The translations under genes were made by a program, and so were the position numbers. The notes below the pieces were generated by a model. That model did no database searches. It worked only from the letters and a program-made list of their open reading frames with translations, and was not told the DNA's origin. Of a stretch of DNA of 55,407 nucleotides, positions 15,349 through 23,560 are shown piece after piece; position 1 is the stretch's first letter; each line of letters begins with the position of its first letter. The stretch comes from Anaerolineae bacterium. GTDB taxonomy: Bacteria > Chloroflexota > Anaerolineae > Aggregatilineales > Phototrophicaceae. The stretch lies in contig JAJECX010000032.1 of the NCBI GenBank assembly GCA_022821805.1, positions 1-55,407 of the forward strand. Reading direction: 5' to 3'.

Positions 15349-16354
15349 AACGAATCCTCGGGTCAAGGATGCCGTAGACGATGTCCGTCAAGATATTGAC
15401 CACGCTGAAGACGACGCCATAAAGAATGGCGATGCCCATGATCGGCTGAAAGTCCAGGCTGAGCGATGCATGCACGGCGTATAAGCCCAAGCCGGGCCAG
15501 TCGAAGATCGTCTCGATCAATATCGCGCCCGCCATCAACCAGCCGAAGTTGAGTGAGATAACGGTGATGGTGGCGATGAGGGCGTTGCGCAGCACATATT
15601 TGAAAATGATGACGCGGTAAGGGATGCCGATAGCGCGCTCCATGCGCACAAAATCCTTTTCAAGCGCCTCGACCATGCTGGCGCGGGTGATGCGCGTGAT
15701 GCTGGCAAAGGCGCCGAAAGACAGCACCAAAGCCGGAATGACAAGATGTCGCAAAGAGACCCAAAATGTCTCAAAGTCCAATTGCACCAGGCTGTCAACC
15801 AGGAACAAGCCCGTCGTTGGCGCGGGTGGAGATACCAGCACCGGCAAGCGCTTGCCGATGGGAAACAGCCCCAGATCGCGCCCGAACCAGGTCTGAAAAA
15901 TCATCGCCAGCCAGAATGAAGGAAAGCTAACAAAAAACAGCGACAGCACACGCGCGACATGATCGGGCAGGCGGTTGCGATACATGGCGGAGATGACGCC
16001 GGCCGGCACGCCCAGCAGCGTCGCGATGACCACAGCGGCGGTCGTAAGTTCCAGAGTCGCGGGCCAGAAAGCGCGCAATTCATTGACCACTTTGCGGCGC
16101 GTGTAAAGCGATTCGCCCCAGTCGCCGCGGAAAAGCCCCGCCATATAGCTGACGTACTGAATGGGCAAAGGCTGATCAAAGCCAAATTCGCGGCGCAGCG
16201 CTTCCTTGATTTCCTCAGTGGCGCGCGGACCGGCGGCCAATCCTACTGGATCGCCGGGAACGATGCGGGCAATGGAAAACGTCAAGACGCTGAGTCCGAT
16301 CAGCGTCGGGATGATCAGGGCGATGCGGCGCAGGATGTAGACGCGGATGTTCAT
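15341..16354 (-). CDS. Peptide-type ABC transporter permease (OppB/DppB)
   Basis: 337 residues starting MNIRVYILRRIALIIPTLIG, the classical OppB/DppB N-terminal signature. VPGDP and FGFDQPLPIQY follow near residues 33-65. The EAA loop MERAIGIPYRVIIFKYVLRN and the C-terminal DIVYGILDPRIRYG are intact. It forms the membrane channel with the OppC-type protein. Unusually, the binding-protein gene of this transporter (18235-19791) is separated from it by two unknown genes, whose last stop is only 9 nt from this start. Confidence 0.93.
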   Translation of the reverse strand: MNIRVYILRRIALIIPTLIGLSVLTFSIARIVPGDPVGLAAGPRATEEIKEALRREFGFDQPLPIQYVSYMAGLFRGDWGESLYTRRKVVNELRAFWPATLELTTAAVVIATLLGVPAGVISAMYRNRLPDHVARVLSLFFVSFPSFWLAMIFQTWFGRDLGLFPIGKRLPVLVSPPAPTTGLFLVDSLVQLDFETFWVSLRHLVIPALVLSFGAFASITRITRASMVEALEKDFVRMERAIGIPYRVIIFKYVLRNALIATITVISLNFGWLMAGAILIETIFDWPGLGLYAVHASLSLDFQPIMGIAILYGVVFSVVNILTDIVYGILDPRIRYG

Positions 16355-16363
16355 GCTGGGACC

Positions 16364-17575
16364 TTATGCTTCTGGCAACGGAAGCGCGGGGAAATCTGTA
16401 GATTCCTGCTGGTCCTCATCATCAAGAGCAATGACATCATTTATGCTCTCAATGAGGATGCGATTTACACGGTTTATTTTCTTCTTCATCTGCTTGCCAA
16501 TGATTGCAACACGCCGTTTGAAGTATGCTCGAACAATCTCATCCAAAATATCTTCCGGCCCCTCAATATCCCACTTAACGTTCCCATCAGTGACCAGGAC
16601 ACACTCAGTTCTGACGAGCCCGTCTGCAACTTTCAGGACGCCTTCTTTTGCTAAGTCTGTGTCTGTCACTTGATATCCATTGGGCGTTTCCTGTTTTGCG
16701 GTCGGTACAGGCAAAGGGGCATCTGCCAGATACCGCTGAGTCACGTTGAATGACACGATTGTGAGGTGATCGCGAACGCTTGCCTGAAATTTTACTGAGT
16801 CTACTCGTTTGCCGTCTGGGGCAAGCTTGCGCGCGGCTTTCACAATGCCAACATAAGCATTGGGATCGTCTAGTTTCTTCTGAAGTTGGTAGAACTCACC
16901 CTTGCCTATTAGGTTTAGATTCTCCAGAAAGGGTTCAACGATGTTATCAAAGCGCTCAAAACCGGGCAATTCGCTCTGAAACGGGATACCTAGTCGCAGG
17001 CTCACGATGAAGCTTCCAGGCGCGAAACCGTCGACGAATATCGGGATTTCGCTGAATTCATCTGCGTTGATTCCCTCAAGATCGCTTTGCTGGCGATAGT
17101 AAGATTCCGCGGTTATCTGCAGCATACTTCGAATGCTCGGCATACGAGAAGTTAGTTCGGATATTGCCGCCTTCCCATACCCTATCTCTTCTCCCTGCAG
17201 CGAGAATTGCAGTTGCCCCTTGCCGAGGCGGATGCCGGCCTCTTCAAGTCTAACCGTGCTTAGCAAGTCGTTAAGTTCCCACTCAATGTCCGACGGCGGA
17301 TTGCCAGCGAGTGCACGATAAGCGAGTCTCTTGGCTCGTTCATACTCTTTGCAGCGCCAGGCAAGCGTGGCAGCGGAGCGGTGCAAGACGGAACGGGTAG
17401 GTTCTATATCTTCGTCCGTCATAAGGTCGGCGGCGGCGGTTTCTTTTGCGAGAGCGAGGCGGGTAAAATGAACGTATCGTTCACGATCTTTCTCTAGCCT
17501 TGCGACGAATGACTCATCCGCGAACTCCATTGCCTCTCGATGCAGTTGATTGACACGTCGAGCCTTTGTAGTCAT
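16364..17575 (-). CDS. Uncharacterised protein, TPR-like N-terminal half
   Basis: 403 residues of unknown function. Residues about 60-110 (LHRSAATLAWRCKEYERAKR, then LAYRALAGNPPSDIEWELN) look like paired helices of a TPR-type repeat. Residues about 120-330 appear to form a beta-rich domain (GSFIVSLRLGIPF, DHLTIVSFNVTQRYL). The end is a charged tail with KRRVAIIGKQMKKKINRVNR. No catalytic motif is evident. I recall similar HRSA-LA-RC-AGNPP proteins in cyanobacteria but cannot name a family. It overlaps the 184-residue gene upstream by 4 nt, so the two form a module. Base composition seems more AT-rich than the flanking transporter genes, suggesting acquisition. Confidence 0.75.
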   Translation of the reverse strand: MTTKARRVNQLHREAMEFADESFVARLEKDRERYVHFTRLALAKETAAADLMTDEDIEPTRSVLHRSAATLAWRCKEYERAKRLAYRALAGNPPSDIEWELNDLLSTVRLEEAGIRLGKGQLQFSLQGEEIGYGKAAISELTSRMPSIRSMLQITAESYYRQQSDLEGINADEFSEIPIFVDGFAPGSFIVSLRLGIPFQSELPGFERFDNIVEPFLENLNLIGKGEFYQLQKKLDDPNAYVGIVKAARKLAPDGKRVDSVKFQASVRDHLTIVSFNVTQRYLADAPLPVPTAKQETPNGYQVTDTDLAKEGVLKVADGLVRTECVLVTDGNVKWDIEGPEDILDEIVRAYFKRRVAIIGKQMKKKINRVNRILIESINDVIALDDEDQQESTDFPALPLPEA

Positions 17576-18126
17576 CTTTGCACCATTACAATAATCGGCT
17601 TTCCGAAGTCTGTAACTATGATGTATGCAGGCAACCGCGTTGTATCTGATCGCTTCGACTGGTTGATGCCTTCGTCTACTTTGGCCTTGATTTCGCTGGG
17701 ATACCTTGCTTCAGTAATTCCCTTGCATTCCATTCTTGCAGCAAACTGAAACGCAAACCTGTCTAGATCTTCGCTTTCAGCCAACCAGAAATCCACACCG
17801 TCATTTCTCTGCGAACGCCTAATGGCAGTGTAATTGGTGGTCGCTCGAATCGTAAGACAAGCCATACCTTCAGCGGCAAATTCCACTGCATAATCTGTAT
17901 CACCGAAAGTGTTTATCATGCTTTCCGAATACGGTCGCGTCCATACGAGCGTAGCAAAGTACAAATTCTCCTCAAGGCTACTAATCTCACAGCGCAAACC
18001 GGACTGATGACGATGATGATGTAGAAGGAAAACTGCTGCGTCGTAAATGTAATCTACCAAACTTGTCCTCACGGATGGCAAGGCTTCATGTATCTTGTCC
18101 AAATCGAGAACGACCGTTTCCTTCAT
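17572..18126 (-). CDS. Uncharacterised protein, first gene of a two-gene module
   Basis: 184 residues, unrecognised. The C-terminal half carries GVDFWLAESED, then FAARMECKGITEAR, then KAKVDEGINQSKR and LPAYIIVTDFGKPIIVMV. The D..(A)ExK-like spacing (GVDFW then MECKG) is faintly like a PD-(D/E)xK nuclease core. As I recall them, related proteins often have E-V-S-G instead of E-C-K-G, so I do not assign nuclease activity. The start is supported by GGAGG 9 nt upstream. It follows a strong terminator (18188-18218) and a possible promoter (18150-18179), so it can be expressed apart from the binding-protein gene. It overlaps the next gene by 4 nt. Confidence 0.75.
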   Translation of the reverse strand: MKETVVLDLDKIHEALPSVRTSLVDYIYDAAVFLLHHHRHQSGLRCEISSLEENLYFATLVWTRPYSESMINTFGDTDYAVEFAAEGMACLTIRATTNYTAIRRSQRNDGVDFWLAESEDLDRFAFQFAARMECKGITEARYPSEIKAKVDEGINQSKRSDTTRLPAYIIVTDFGKPIIVMVQR

Positions 18127-18149
18127 GCATATTTGCCTCCGCTCCGTAT

Positions 18150-18179
18150 GAATAAGGGCCTCGATACATCAATCGTCAA
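18150..18179 (-). promoter_or_regulatory. Candidate promoter for the unknown two-gene module
   Basis: On the minus strand TTGACG (18174-18179), an 18-nt spacer, then TTATTC (18150-18155), a weak -10. It lies directly downstream of the terminator at 18188-18218, a sensible place for a new promoter. Confidence 0.35.
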
Positions 18180-18180
18180 A

Positions 18181-18218
18181 TGTAAAAAGTCTCCCCCCAC
18201 TTCAAATGAGGGGAGACT
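18181..18218 (-). terminator. Rho-independent terminator after the peptide-binding protein gene
   Basis: Read on the minus strand, AGTCTCCCC (18210-18218) pairs with GGGGAGACT (18188-18196) across a loop of about 13 nt and is followed by TTTTTACA. The hairpin is 9 bp, perfect and GC-rich with a T-run. It lies 17 nt past the stop of the binding-protein gene and would limit read-through to the unknown pair and the permease genes. Confidence 0.8.
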
Positions 18219-18234
18219 CGCAATGGAACAGAAG

Positions 18235-19791
18235 CTAGCAACCCTCCATCCACAGATCCTGGAACAAGACCGTGATCGGATAAAGCGGCGAGTAGCGGTA
18301 ACCCTTCACGCATGTATGCAAGGCGATGCTGTTATCCAGGGTATACATCCACACTGACGGCTGCTCGGCATTGATGATCTCTTGCGCCTCGGTGTACATC
18401 GCCGCGCGCGCTTCGGCAGCGCCAGTGACGCGCGCCTCGTCGAGCAATTCATTCACGCGCTCGTTTTGATAGAAGCTGCAAGAGTTAAAGCTGCCCCATT
18501 GGTCGGAGTGATATTGGTTGTAAAGATGGGCATCGGGATCCATGAATGGCGGCAAGGTGTAGATGTTGATGATATGCGGGCCGGTTTCTGGCGAGGCGCA
18601 GCTGGCGACCATATCGGGCCACAACATGGGAATCATATTGAGCTCGATATTCAGTTCCGCCAAACCTTCGAGCAGAATCAAACCCGGGATGATCTCATGC
18701 GAGAGTTCGGTGACGTAGACGTAATCCAGGGTGATGCCGCCATCGGGCCAAGGTGTTTGCGCCAAGTATTCGCGCGCTTTGTCGAGGTCGTAGGTGGGGT
18801 AATCCAGCCCTTCTACCGCGCCGACAAAATCGGCTGGCGTGGGACCGGGCATCAGCGTAACCGATACATCCTGCGCCGCCTTCATCTCCTCGTAATTCAT
18901 GGCGTGCGCGACGGCTTTCCGCAGGTTGACATCGCTGGTGTATTCGCTCTGGTTGTTCATCTTCAGCGTATTGACAAAGAAACCGCCATGTTCTTCCCAG
19001 ATATGATCTGGCGATGCGACGATTTCTTCCTTTTCCGTGCCGGAAGGCGCATCGGAAACATGCGTTTCGCCCGCGAGCAAGGAGTTGAGCTTGGTCGTAT
19101 GGTCGCGCTGGATGATCCAGATGAACCCGTCCAAGTGGTCGTCGCCGGTCCAGCCAGCCCAGTAATCCGGAACTGCGATGAACTCGTAAAGGTTGCCAAT
19201 CTCCCAACGCCCTTGCATGAAGGGACCGGAACCGGCCGCGTTCTCTTTGAGATAGGTCTGCCCCATATCATCGCCGAGGTTCGCTTCGACAATTGCCGGG
19301 TTGACCACAAATAGCTGCGGCAGCGTACCGATGAAGGGCGCGTAGGGTTTGGTCAGCGTGAATTGTACGGTGAATTCATCAAGCGCTTCGGCGGTATTCT
19401 CGTCGGCAATGGATTCCCAGCGCCAACTCGGCGGACCGGAAATCGCCAGCAGGCGGTTGAAGCTGTAGACGACGGCATCGGCATTAACCGAACTGCCATC
19501 ATGAAAAACGGCGTTTTCGTGCAGTTTAAATGTCCAGACGCTCGCGTCGTCATTCACTTCATGACTTTCCACCAGATGAGGTTCGGTATCAGCGCCGCGG
19601 TAGATATAGAGCGCATCATACAGGCTGCGCAGCGCTGCGTTAATCGAATAGTTCTCGCCGGTTGCCGGGTCGATATTGTCGATGTCTTGATTGCCGCTGT
19701 AGAGCAAAATGTCGTCTTGCGCCAAGACAACTGACGTTGTGATGAGCAAAATGCTCAGCACCAAGCAAGTGAACAGAATGCGTTTGAACAT
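18235..19791 (-). CDS. ABC transporter substrate-binding protein, family 5 (peptide type)
   Basis: 518 residues from MFKRILFTC. An ATG 12 nt upstream (19803) reads through the ribosome site GGAGGAAG itself, so 19791 is the start. The signal peptide is FKRILFTCLVLSILLITTSVVLAQ, probably cut after VLA. No lipobox Cys is visible. The mature protein has the SBP_bac_5 features: LRSLYDALY, VWTFKLHENAVFHDGSSVNADAV and GSGPFMQGRWE, then DVNLRKAVAHAMNYEEM. It delivers substrate to the permease pair at 14455-16354. Its own strong terminator and the intervening unknown genes mean it is probably made in excess over the membrane parts. Confidence 0.92.
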   Translation of the reverse strand: MFKRILFTCLVLSILLITTSVVLAQDDILLYSGNQDIDNIDPATGENYSINAALRSLYDALYIYRGADTEPHLVESHEVNDDASVWTFKLHENAVFHDGSSVNADAVVYSFNRLLAISGPPSWRWESIADENTAEALDEFTVQFTLTKPYAPFIGTLPQLFVVNPAIVEANLGDDMGQTYLKENAAGSGPFMQGRWEIGNLYEFIAVPDYWAGWTGDDHLDGFIWIIQRDHTTKLNSLLAGETHVSDAPSGTEKEEIVASPDHIWEEHGGFFVNTLKMNNQSEYTSDVNLRKAVAHAMNYEEMKAAQDVSVTLMPGPTPADFVGAVEGLDYPTYDLDKAREYLAQTPWPDGGITLDYVYVTELSHEIIPGLILLEGLAELNIELNMIPMLWPDMVASCASPETGPHIINIYTLPPFMDPDAHLYNQYHSDQWGSFNSCSFYQNERVNELLDEARVTGAAEARAAMYTEAQEIINAEQPSVWMYTLDNSIALHTCVKGYRYSPLYPITVLFQDLWMEGC

Positions 19792-19988
19792 TTCTTCCTC
19801 CAATCAGACAAGTATCTCGATGAAGCCTAGCAGCCAAATCGTACGCAAGAGTCTAGCCTACGTGCGCAATCTTTGCCACTTTTGAGTTTCGTCTGACGGT
19901 CTGGGAATTTGCGCAGGCAGTCAACCGGCTGGGCGAATGGGGGCTACTGCTGTAAGGTCCCTCTTCTTGCTCATACTTATAATAGAAG

Positions 19989-20011
19989 AGCCTCCGCCAT
20001 TGGCAGAGGCT
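19989..20011 (-). terminator. Hairpin, probable terminator of the small secreted-protein gene
   Basis: AGCCTC..GAGGCT arms with further pairing GCC/GGC around a 3-nt loop. On the minus strand it is followed by TCTTCTATT, a poor T-run. It lies about 35 nt past the stop at 20046. Confidence 0.5.
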
Positions 20012-20045
20012 CCTGCGCGCTGCATCAGCCGCCAACCAAGACCAG

Positions 20046-20408
20046 CTATGGTATGGCGCTAGCGAAACAACGCCTTGTATGCCGTTCGCTCCATTGCCGC
20101 ACGTTAATGTTTACTTCATAGGCAAACCAGTTCCAGGACGCATCAAGATACCAGGCTGCCTGCCATTTGGATACACTCGCTGACGTGATTAGACCGCGCC
20201 TGTTTTCTTGATAGGCGATTACAATATCGAATGGACTGCCGTCGCTCGTGTTGCCTTTGAGGCGGCAAGAAAATGAGCCGTGATGGAGAGTGATCGGAGA
20301 AGCGGGCCCGCCTTCAAACTCCGTCAAACCTTGCGCATTAACCGTTATCGCCGGCAATGCGAATGCCAATACTGCAAGTCCAAGCGCCAGTGCCACCAAC
20401 TTTGTCAC
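20046..20408 (-). CDS. Small secreted protein of unknown function
   Basis: 120 residues starting at a GTG. The site GGAGG lies 7 nt before the GTG at 20408, and the ATG at 20492 has no such site. The N-terminus TKLVALALGLAVLAFALP then AITVNAQG is a clear signal peptide cut near VNA-QG. The mature part has about 95 residues with SFSCRLKGNTSDGSPFDIVIAY and WQAAWYLDASWNWFAYEVN, likely a small beta-rich domain with two cysteines. No family is recognised. It is monocistronic: a candidate terminator follows (19989-20011), and the next gene upstream ends 445 bp away. Confidence 0.65.
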   Translation of the reverse strand: MTKLVALALGLAVLAFALPAITVNAQGLTEFEGGPASPITLHHGSFSCRLKGNTSDGSPFDIVIAYQENRRGLITSASVSKWQAAWYLDASWNWFAYEVNINVRQWSERHTRRCFASAIP

Positions 20409-20852
20409 GAAATTACCTCCGTCAAATACCAAAACCGCGAAACGAAGCGCCAAACACCAAATCTCAATGCCTCCTTTCTTCCTAAGCGGCAAGTTCTGAC
20501 ACTCGATACAAGATTTACAATATATCGCATCATTAATTCATACATTATGCACAAAGCAAATGCCATCTCGCCGTATAACCTGACGCGAGCGTCAATCGTA
20601 GTTGGAGAAGGGGCTAGCGGTAGACCGTCGCGCAAGGGTGGACCGTTGCGCGGCGCTTGGCGTAGAAGGCGCGTCTGTAGCGCAGCCTAATGGCAGGGGA
20701 AGCTGCCAAGTTAGCGAAACCGCTGCCAACACAGCGATGCAAGGGGCAGCCTAGAAAGAACCACCCAAACTGACCGGCGCGCATCCGCACAAGCTTTGGA
20801 TTATTTGGGCGCTTACCGTTTTCCGGCAGTCAATTTCATAGCTATTCTGGCG
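20409..20852. other. 444-bp gap without a recognised gene
   Basis: It contains the GGAGG ribosome site of the 20408 start. Around 20620-20660 there are short imperfect direct repeats (GACCGT.GCGC). I see no coding frame with a ribosome site, no tRNA and no strong hairpin. Confidence 0.5.
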
Positions 20853-21959
20853 CTAGGACCCGCATCTGTCGTGAATTGTCCTGGCGCCGCCCATCATCTG
20901 AATCATGTCGCGGAACAAGACGAGATCCTGGCGAAAATCTTGCGGGCTGGTCTTGGACGGCTTGCCATTGATGACATTGTGATGGAAAGCGCGCCATTCT
21001 TCCGTGAAGGCGTCGCCCCAAGCCGGGTGACGCTGGCTCCTGCTCGTGTAGACGCCATCGGAGGATTCCAGCACGGATAGCGTAATGGGCATATTGCGCA
21101 CGTAAGGCGTGTCGTAATCGACGCGAATCACACAGTTCGCGCCGTACACTTCCAGATATGTGTCATAGCGTGGGATGTTGTCGCCGCCCGTCGAGAATAG
21201 GCAGACAAAGTCGCCATAATCAAAGGTCGCCGTCAGAAAGCGTCCCTTGGCGCGCTGCGAGGCATGCAGGACCCGCTTGGGCATCCCCAACATTTCGCGC
21301 ATGGCTGATGTATCGTGCGTGCTCAAGCCGAGCATCATGCGATAGGCGGTCATTAATGCGTGCGGGACATCGCCGATGGCGGCAAATATCTGTTCCGCCT
21401 CGAGCTGGCGCATCGCCTCACTGACTGACTCCGGTATATCGTCCCCGCGGACAACTCTCGATGTCGGCTCAATCACATACGAATTGCGCCCGATAATGTC
21501 GTGCGCCTTTGCCAGGCGTATCTCATCCAGCTCCGTGACAAGCTGGCAGGCTTCCAGGAAAGCCGGCGCATAACGGCGCATCGTGCCAACCTGCACGGTT
21601 TTTCCCGTTTCTTCCGCTGCCACGATGATGGCGTCGTTTTCCGCCAAGTTCAGGCACATGGGCTTCTCGACAAGCACATGTTTACCCGCCCGCAGCGCCG
21701 CGATGGTCATAGCAGCGTGATAGGCGTTGGGATTGGCGATCAGCACGGCGTCGACCGAATCCAGCGCCAGCAGTTCTGCAAAGTCGATGAAGCGAGCGCC
21801 AATGCCCCACTCGTCGCCCACGCCGTCCAGCGCCTTTTGACTGACATCACAGATCGCAACGACTTCAAATAATTCGTTCAATTGCCGCAAGGTGGGCAAG
21901 TGTATGATCTGCGTGACTTCGCCGCAGCCAATGATGCCGATTCTAAGTCGTGACACCAT
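20853..21959 (-). CDS. Gfo/Idh/MocA family oxidoreductase
   Basis: 368 residues. The Rossmann motif GIIGCGEV lies at 8-15. The family signature VLVEKP at 95-100 (Lys99 probably catalytic or substrate-binding) is intact, followed by VQVGTMRRYAP. The C-terminal domain includes GGDNIPRYDTYLEVYGANCVI, where sugar ligands normally bind. These enzymes oxidise or reduce sugars, inositols and sugar acids with NAD(P). The neighbouring sugar-acid dehydratases suggest a hexuronate- or inositol-like substrate, which is inference. The histidine usually following the EKP domain (H-x-x-D) is not obvious: VPHALMTAYRMM replaces it. It is divergent from the plus-strand oxidoreductase at 22141. Confidence 0.9.
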   Translation of the reverse strand: MVSRLRIGIIGCGEVTQIIHLPTLRQLNELFEVVAICDVSQKALDGVGDEWGIGARFIDFAELLALDSVDAVLIANPNAYHAAMTIAALRAGKHVLVEKPMCLNLAENDAIIVAAEETGKTVQVGTMRRYAPAFLEACQLVTELDEIRLAKAHDIIGRNSYVIEPTSRVVRGDDIPESVSEAMRQLEAEQIFAAIGDVPHALMTAYRMMLGLSTHDTSAMREMLGMPKRVLHASQRAKGRFLTATFDYGDFVCLFSTGGDNIPRYDTYLEVYGANCVIRVDYDTPYVRNMPITLSVLESSDGVYTSRSQRHPAWGDAFTEEWRAFHHNVINGKPSKTSPQDFRQDLVLFRDMIQMMGGARTIHDRCGS

Positions 21960-22140
21960 GTCCCTATCCTTCCACCTTGCCGCACACGGTGAGCGATCTC
22001 GCGTGAGAGTACTGCAAGCCTTCGCCGTCTGTCAAATCCGGCGCATGACAGATGACAACTGTGATTGGCGCTAGCCCTTAGAAGCTGATAGACTGCGCAG
22101 GGTTATTATAGTCTAGCTCATTGCAAAGGAATCCGGCGCT

Positions 22141-23157
22141 ATGAAGGTCATCCAAGCGGGCATCGGCGGGATGGGCAACACCTGGCTCAACGCAGTGAAG
22201 CGGTCGGATGCTGTTGACTTCGCCGGCTTCGTCGAAGTCAGCGATGATATCGCGCGCGCGCAGACGGACGCCTACAATCTAGATCCTGCGCGGATCTTCC
22301 AGTCGCTGCCGCAAGCCCTGGAAGCTGTCGAAGCCGACGCCGTGATCAATGTGACGCCGCCGCAAATTCACCGTGAGATCTGCGTCAGCGCGATGGAAGC
22401 GGGCTTACCCGTGCTGACCGAGAAACCACTCGCGGGCAATCTAGAGGATGCGCGGGCGATCGTCAGCGCGGCCAACGCGACCGGTGTATTGTGCAGCGTC
22501 GCCCAAAACTACCGCTATCGGCCGCTGACGCACACGATCAAGGCGATCCTCGCTAGCGGCGAGTTGGGCGCTGCCGCAGCCGTCCGCGCCGAGTTCTACC
22601 GCGGTCCGCATTTCGGCGGCTTCCGTGAAGAGATGCCCCACCCGCTGATCATTGACATGTCGATTCATCATTTCGATATGATGCGTTTCTTGCTCGGCAG
22701 CGACGCGATATCGATCACAGCCCGCAGTTGGAACCCGCCCTGGAGTTGGTTCGATGGCGATGCCAGCGCCGCCGCCGTGATCGAATTCGCCAATGGCGTA
22801 CAGGCGTCGTACATCGGCTCCTGGTGCTCGCAAGCCTTCGAGACCAGTTGGAATGCCGATTGGCGCTTCGAATGCGAACGCGGCGTGATCTTGGTCGAAG
22901 ACGATCGCGTCTATGTCCAAGGGCTGCTCGGCGTGGATGCGGACGCGCGAGGCGCCGCCGGCGCGCACGACGACAAACGCGAGATTCCGCTGATCGGCAT
23001 GGAGCGCGAGAGCCAGGATTACCTGCTTCACGAATTCTGTGAAGCGGTGACGCAGGGCAAATCGGTCGGCACAACCGCGCAGGATAATATCCATACGATG
23101 GAGTTCGTTTTTGGCGTGGTGGAAGCTTGCGACAGCGGGAAGACGGTTAGGCTTTAG
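22141..23157 (+). CDS. Gfo/Idh/MocA family oxidoreductase
   Basis: 338 residues. The N-terminal Rossmann motif AGIGGMGNTW, VLTEKPLAGN (Glu94-Lys95-Pro96) and the catalytic-domain motif IIDMSIHHFDMMRFLLG are all intact, so this is a standard NAD(P)-dependent sugar dehydrogenase type. AAAGGA precedes the ATG by about 10 nt. It is the only plus-strand gene between 142 and 34415 and is transcribed divergently from the similar oxidoreductase at 20853. The two are not close duplicates. The intergenic region (21960-22140) should hold both promoters. Substrate unknown. Confidence 0.92.
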   Translation: MKVIQAGIGGMGNTWLNAVKRSDAVDFAGFVEVSDDIARAQTDAYNLDPARIFQSLPQALEAVEADAVINVTPPQIHREICVSAMEAGLPVLTEKPLAGNLEDARAIVSAANATGVLCSVAQNYRYRPLTHTIKAILASGELGAAAAVRAEFYRGPHFGGFREEMPHPLIIDMSIHHFDMMRFLLGSDAISITARSWNPPWSWFDGDASAAAVIEFANGVQASYIGSWCSQAFETSWNADWRFECERGVILVEDDRVYVQGLLGVDADARGAAGAHDDKREIPLIGMERESQDYLLHEFCEAVTQGKSVGTTAQDNIHTMEFVFGVVEACDSGKTVRL

Positions 23158-23178
23158 CTAACAGTTGAGGCATCGAGT

Positions 23179-23478
23179 CTAGTCGAGTGTGCCCTCTCGT
23201 TCTGGCAGGCGGCCCTTTAGCGCCAAGCCTTCCAGCAATCCAGCCACGCGCGCTTGTTCGGTTTCGACGCCGCGCATACGAGATTCCATCGCATCAAAAC
23301 GGTCGTTCATCTCTTCACGCAACTGCTCGCTCTGTTTGGTCATGTCATTGCGCAGCTTCGTGATGTTTCCGTCCATCTTGTCTTCCAGCCGTTTGTTGTC
23401 CTGGCGCAGCCACAAGAAAAACACACCACAAATAGTGAAAACAGGAAGAGCGTTTTCCAGCACATTCGCCCAATCCAT
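23179..23478 (-). CDS. Small membrane-anchored coiled-coil protein
   Basis: 99 residues from MDWANVLENALPVF. One N-terminal membrane helix at about 8-24 (ENALPVFTICGVFFLWLRQ) is followed by about 60 residues of heptad-like coiled coil (NKRLEDKM, MTKQSEQLREEMNDRF, MESRMRGVETEQARVA). No enzymatic motif is present. The longer frame up to 23610 lacks a ribosome site and overlaps the dehydratase gene. Proteins of this build (DUF1640 or phage-holin-like in appearance) are common and of unknown role. It is convergent with the oxidoreductase at 22141-23157. Confidence 0.65.
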   Translation of the reverse strand: MDWANVLENALPVFTICGVFFLWLRQDNKRLEDKMDGNITKLRNDMTKQSEQLREEMNDRFDAMESRMRGVETEQARVAGLLEGLALKGRLPEREGTLD

Positions 23479-23560
23479 ACTGCGTCCCAACTCCGCGTTC
23501 GTAGCGCTTAGGTTCTCAGCATAGCATCCATTTGAAGGGCTGCCAAATACCACTCCAGCC

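Noticed and set aside
17572..18126. PD-(D/E)xK nuclease assignment from the D..ECKG pattern
   Set aside because: Only one short motif fits, the remembered relatives have a different residue at the lysine position, and no second acidic anchor could be confirmed without an alignment.
20409..20852. Possible small RNA or tRNA in the 444-bp gap
   Set aside because: No cloverleaf, no promoter-hairpin-T-run arrangement and no conserved motif could be identified by eye.
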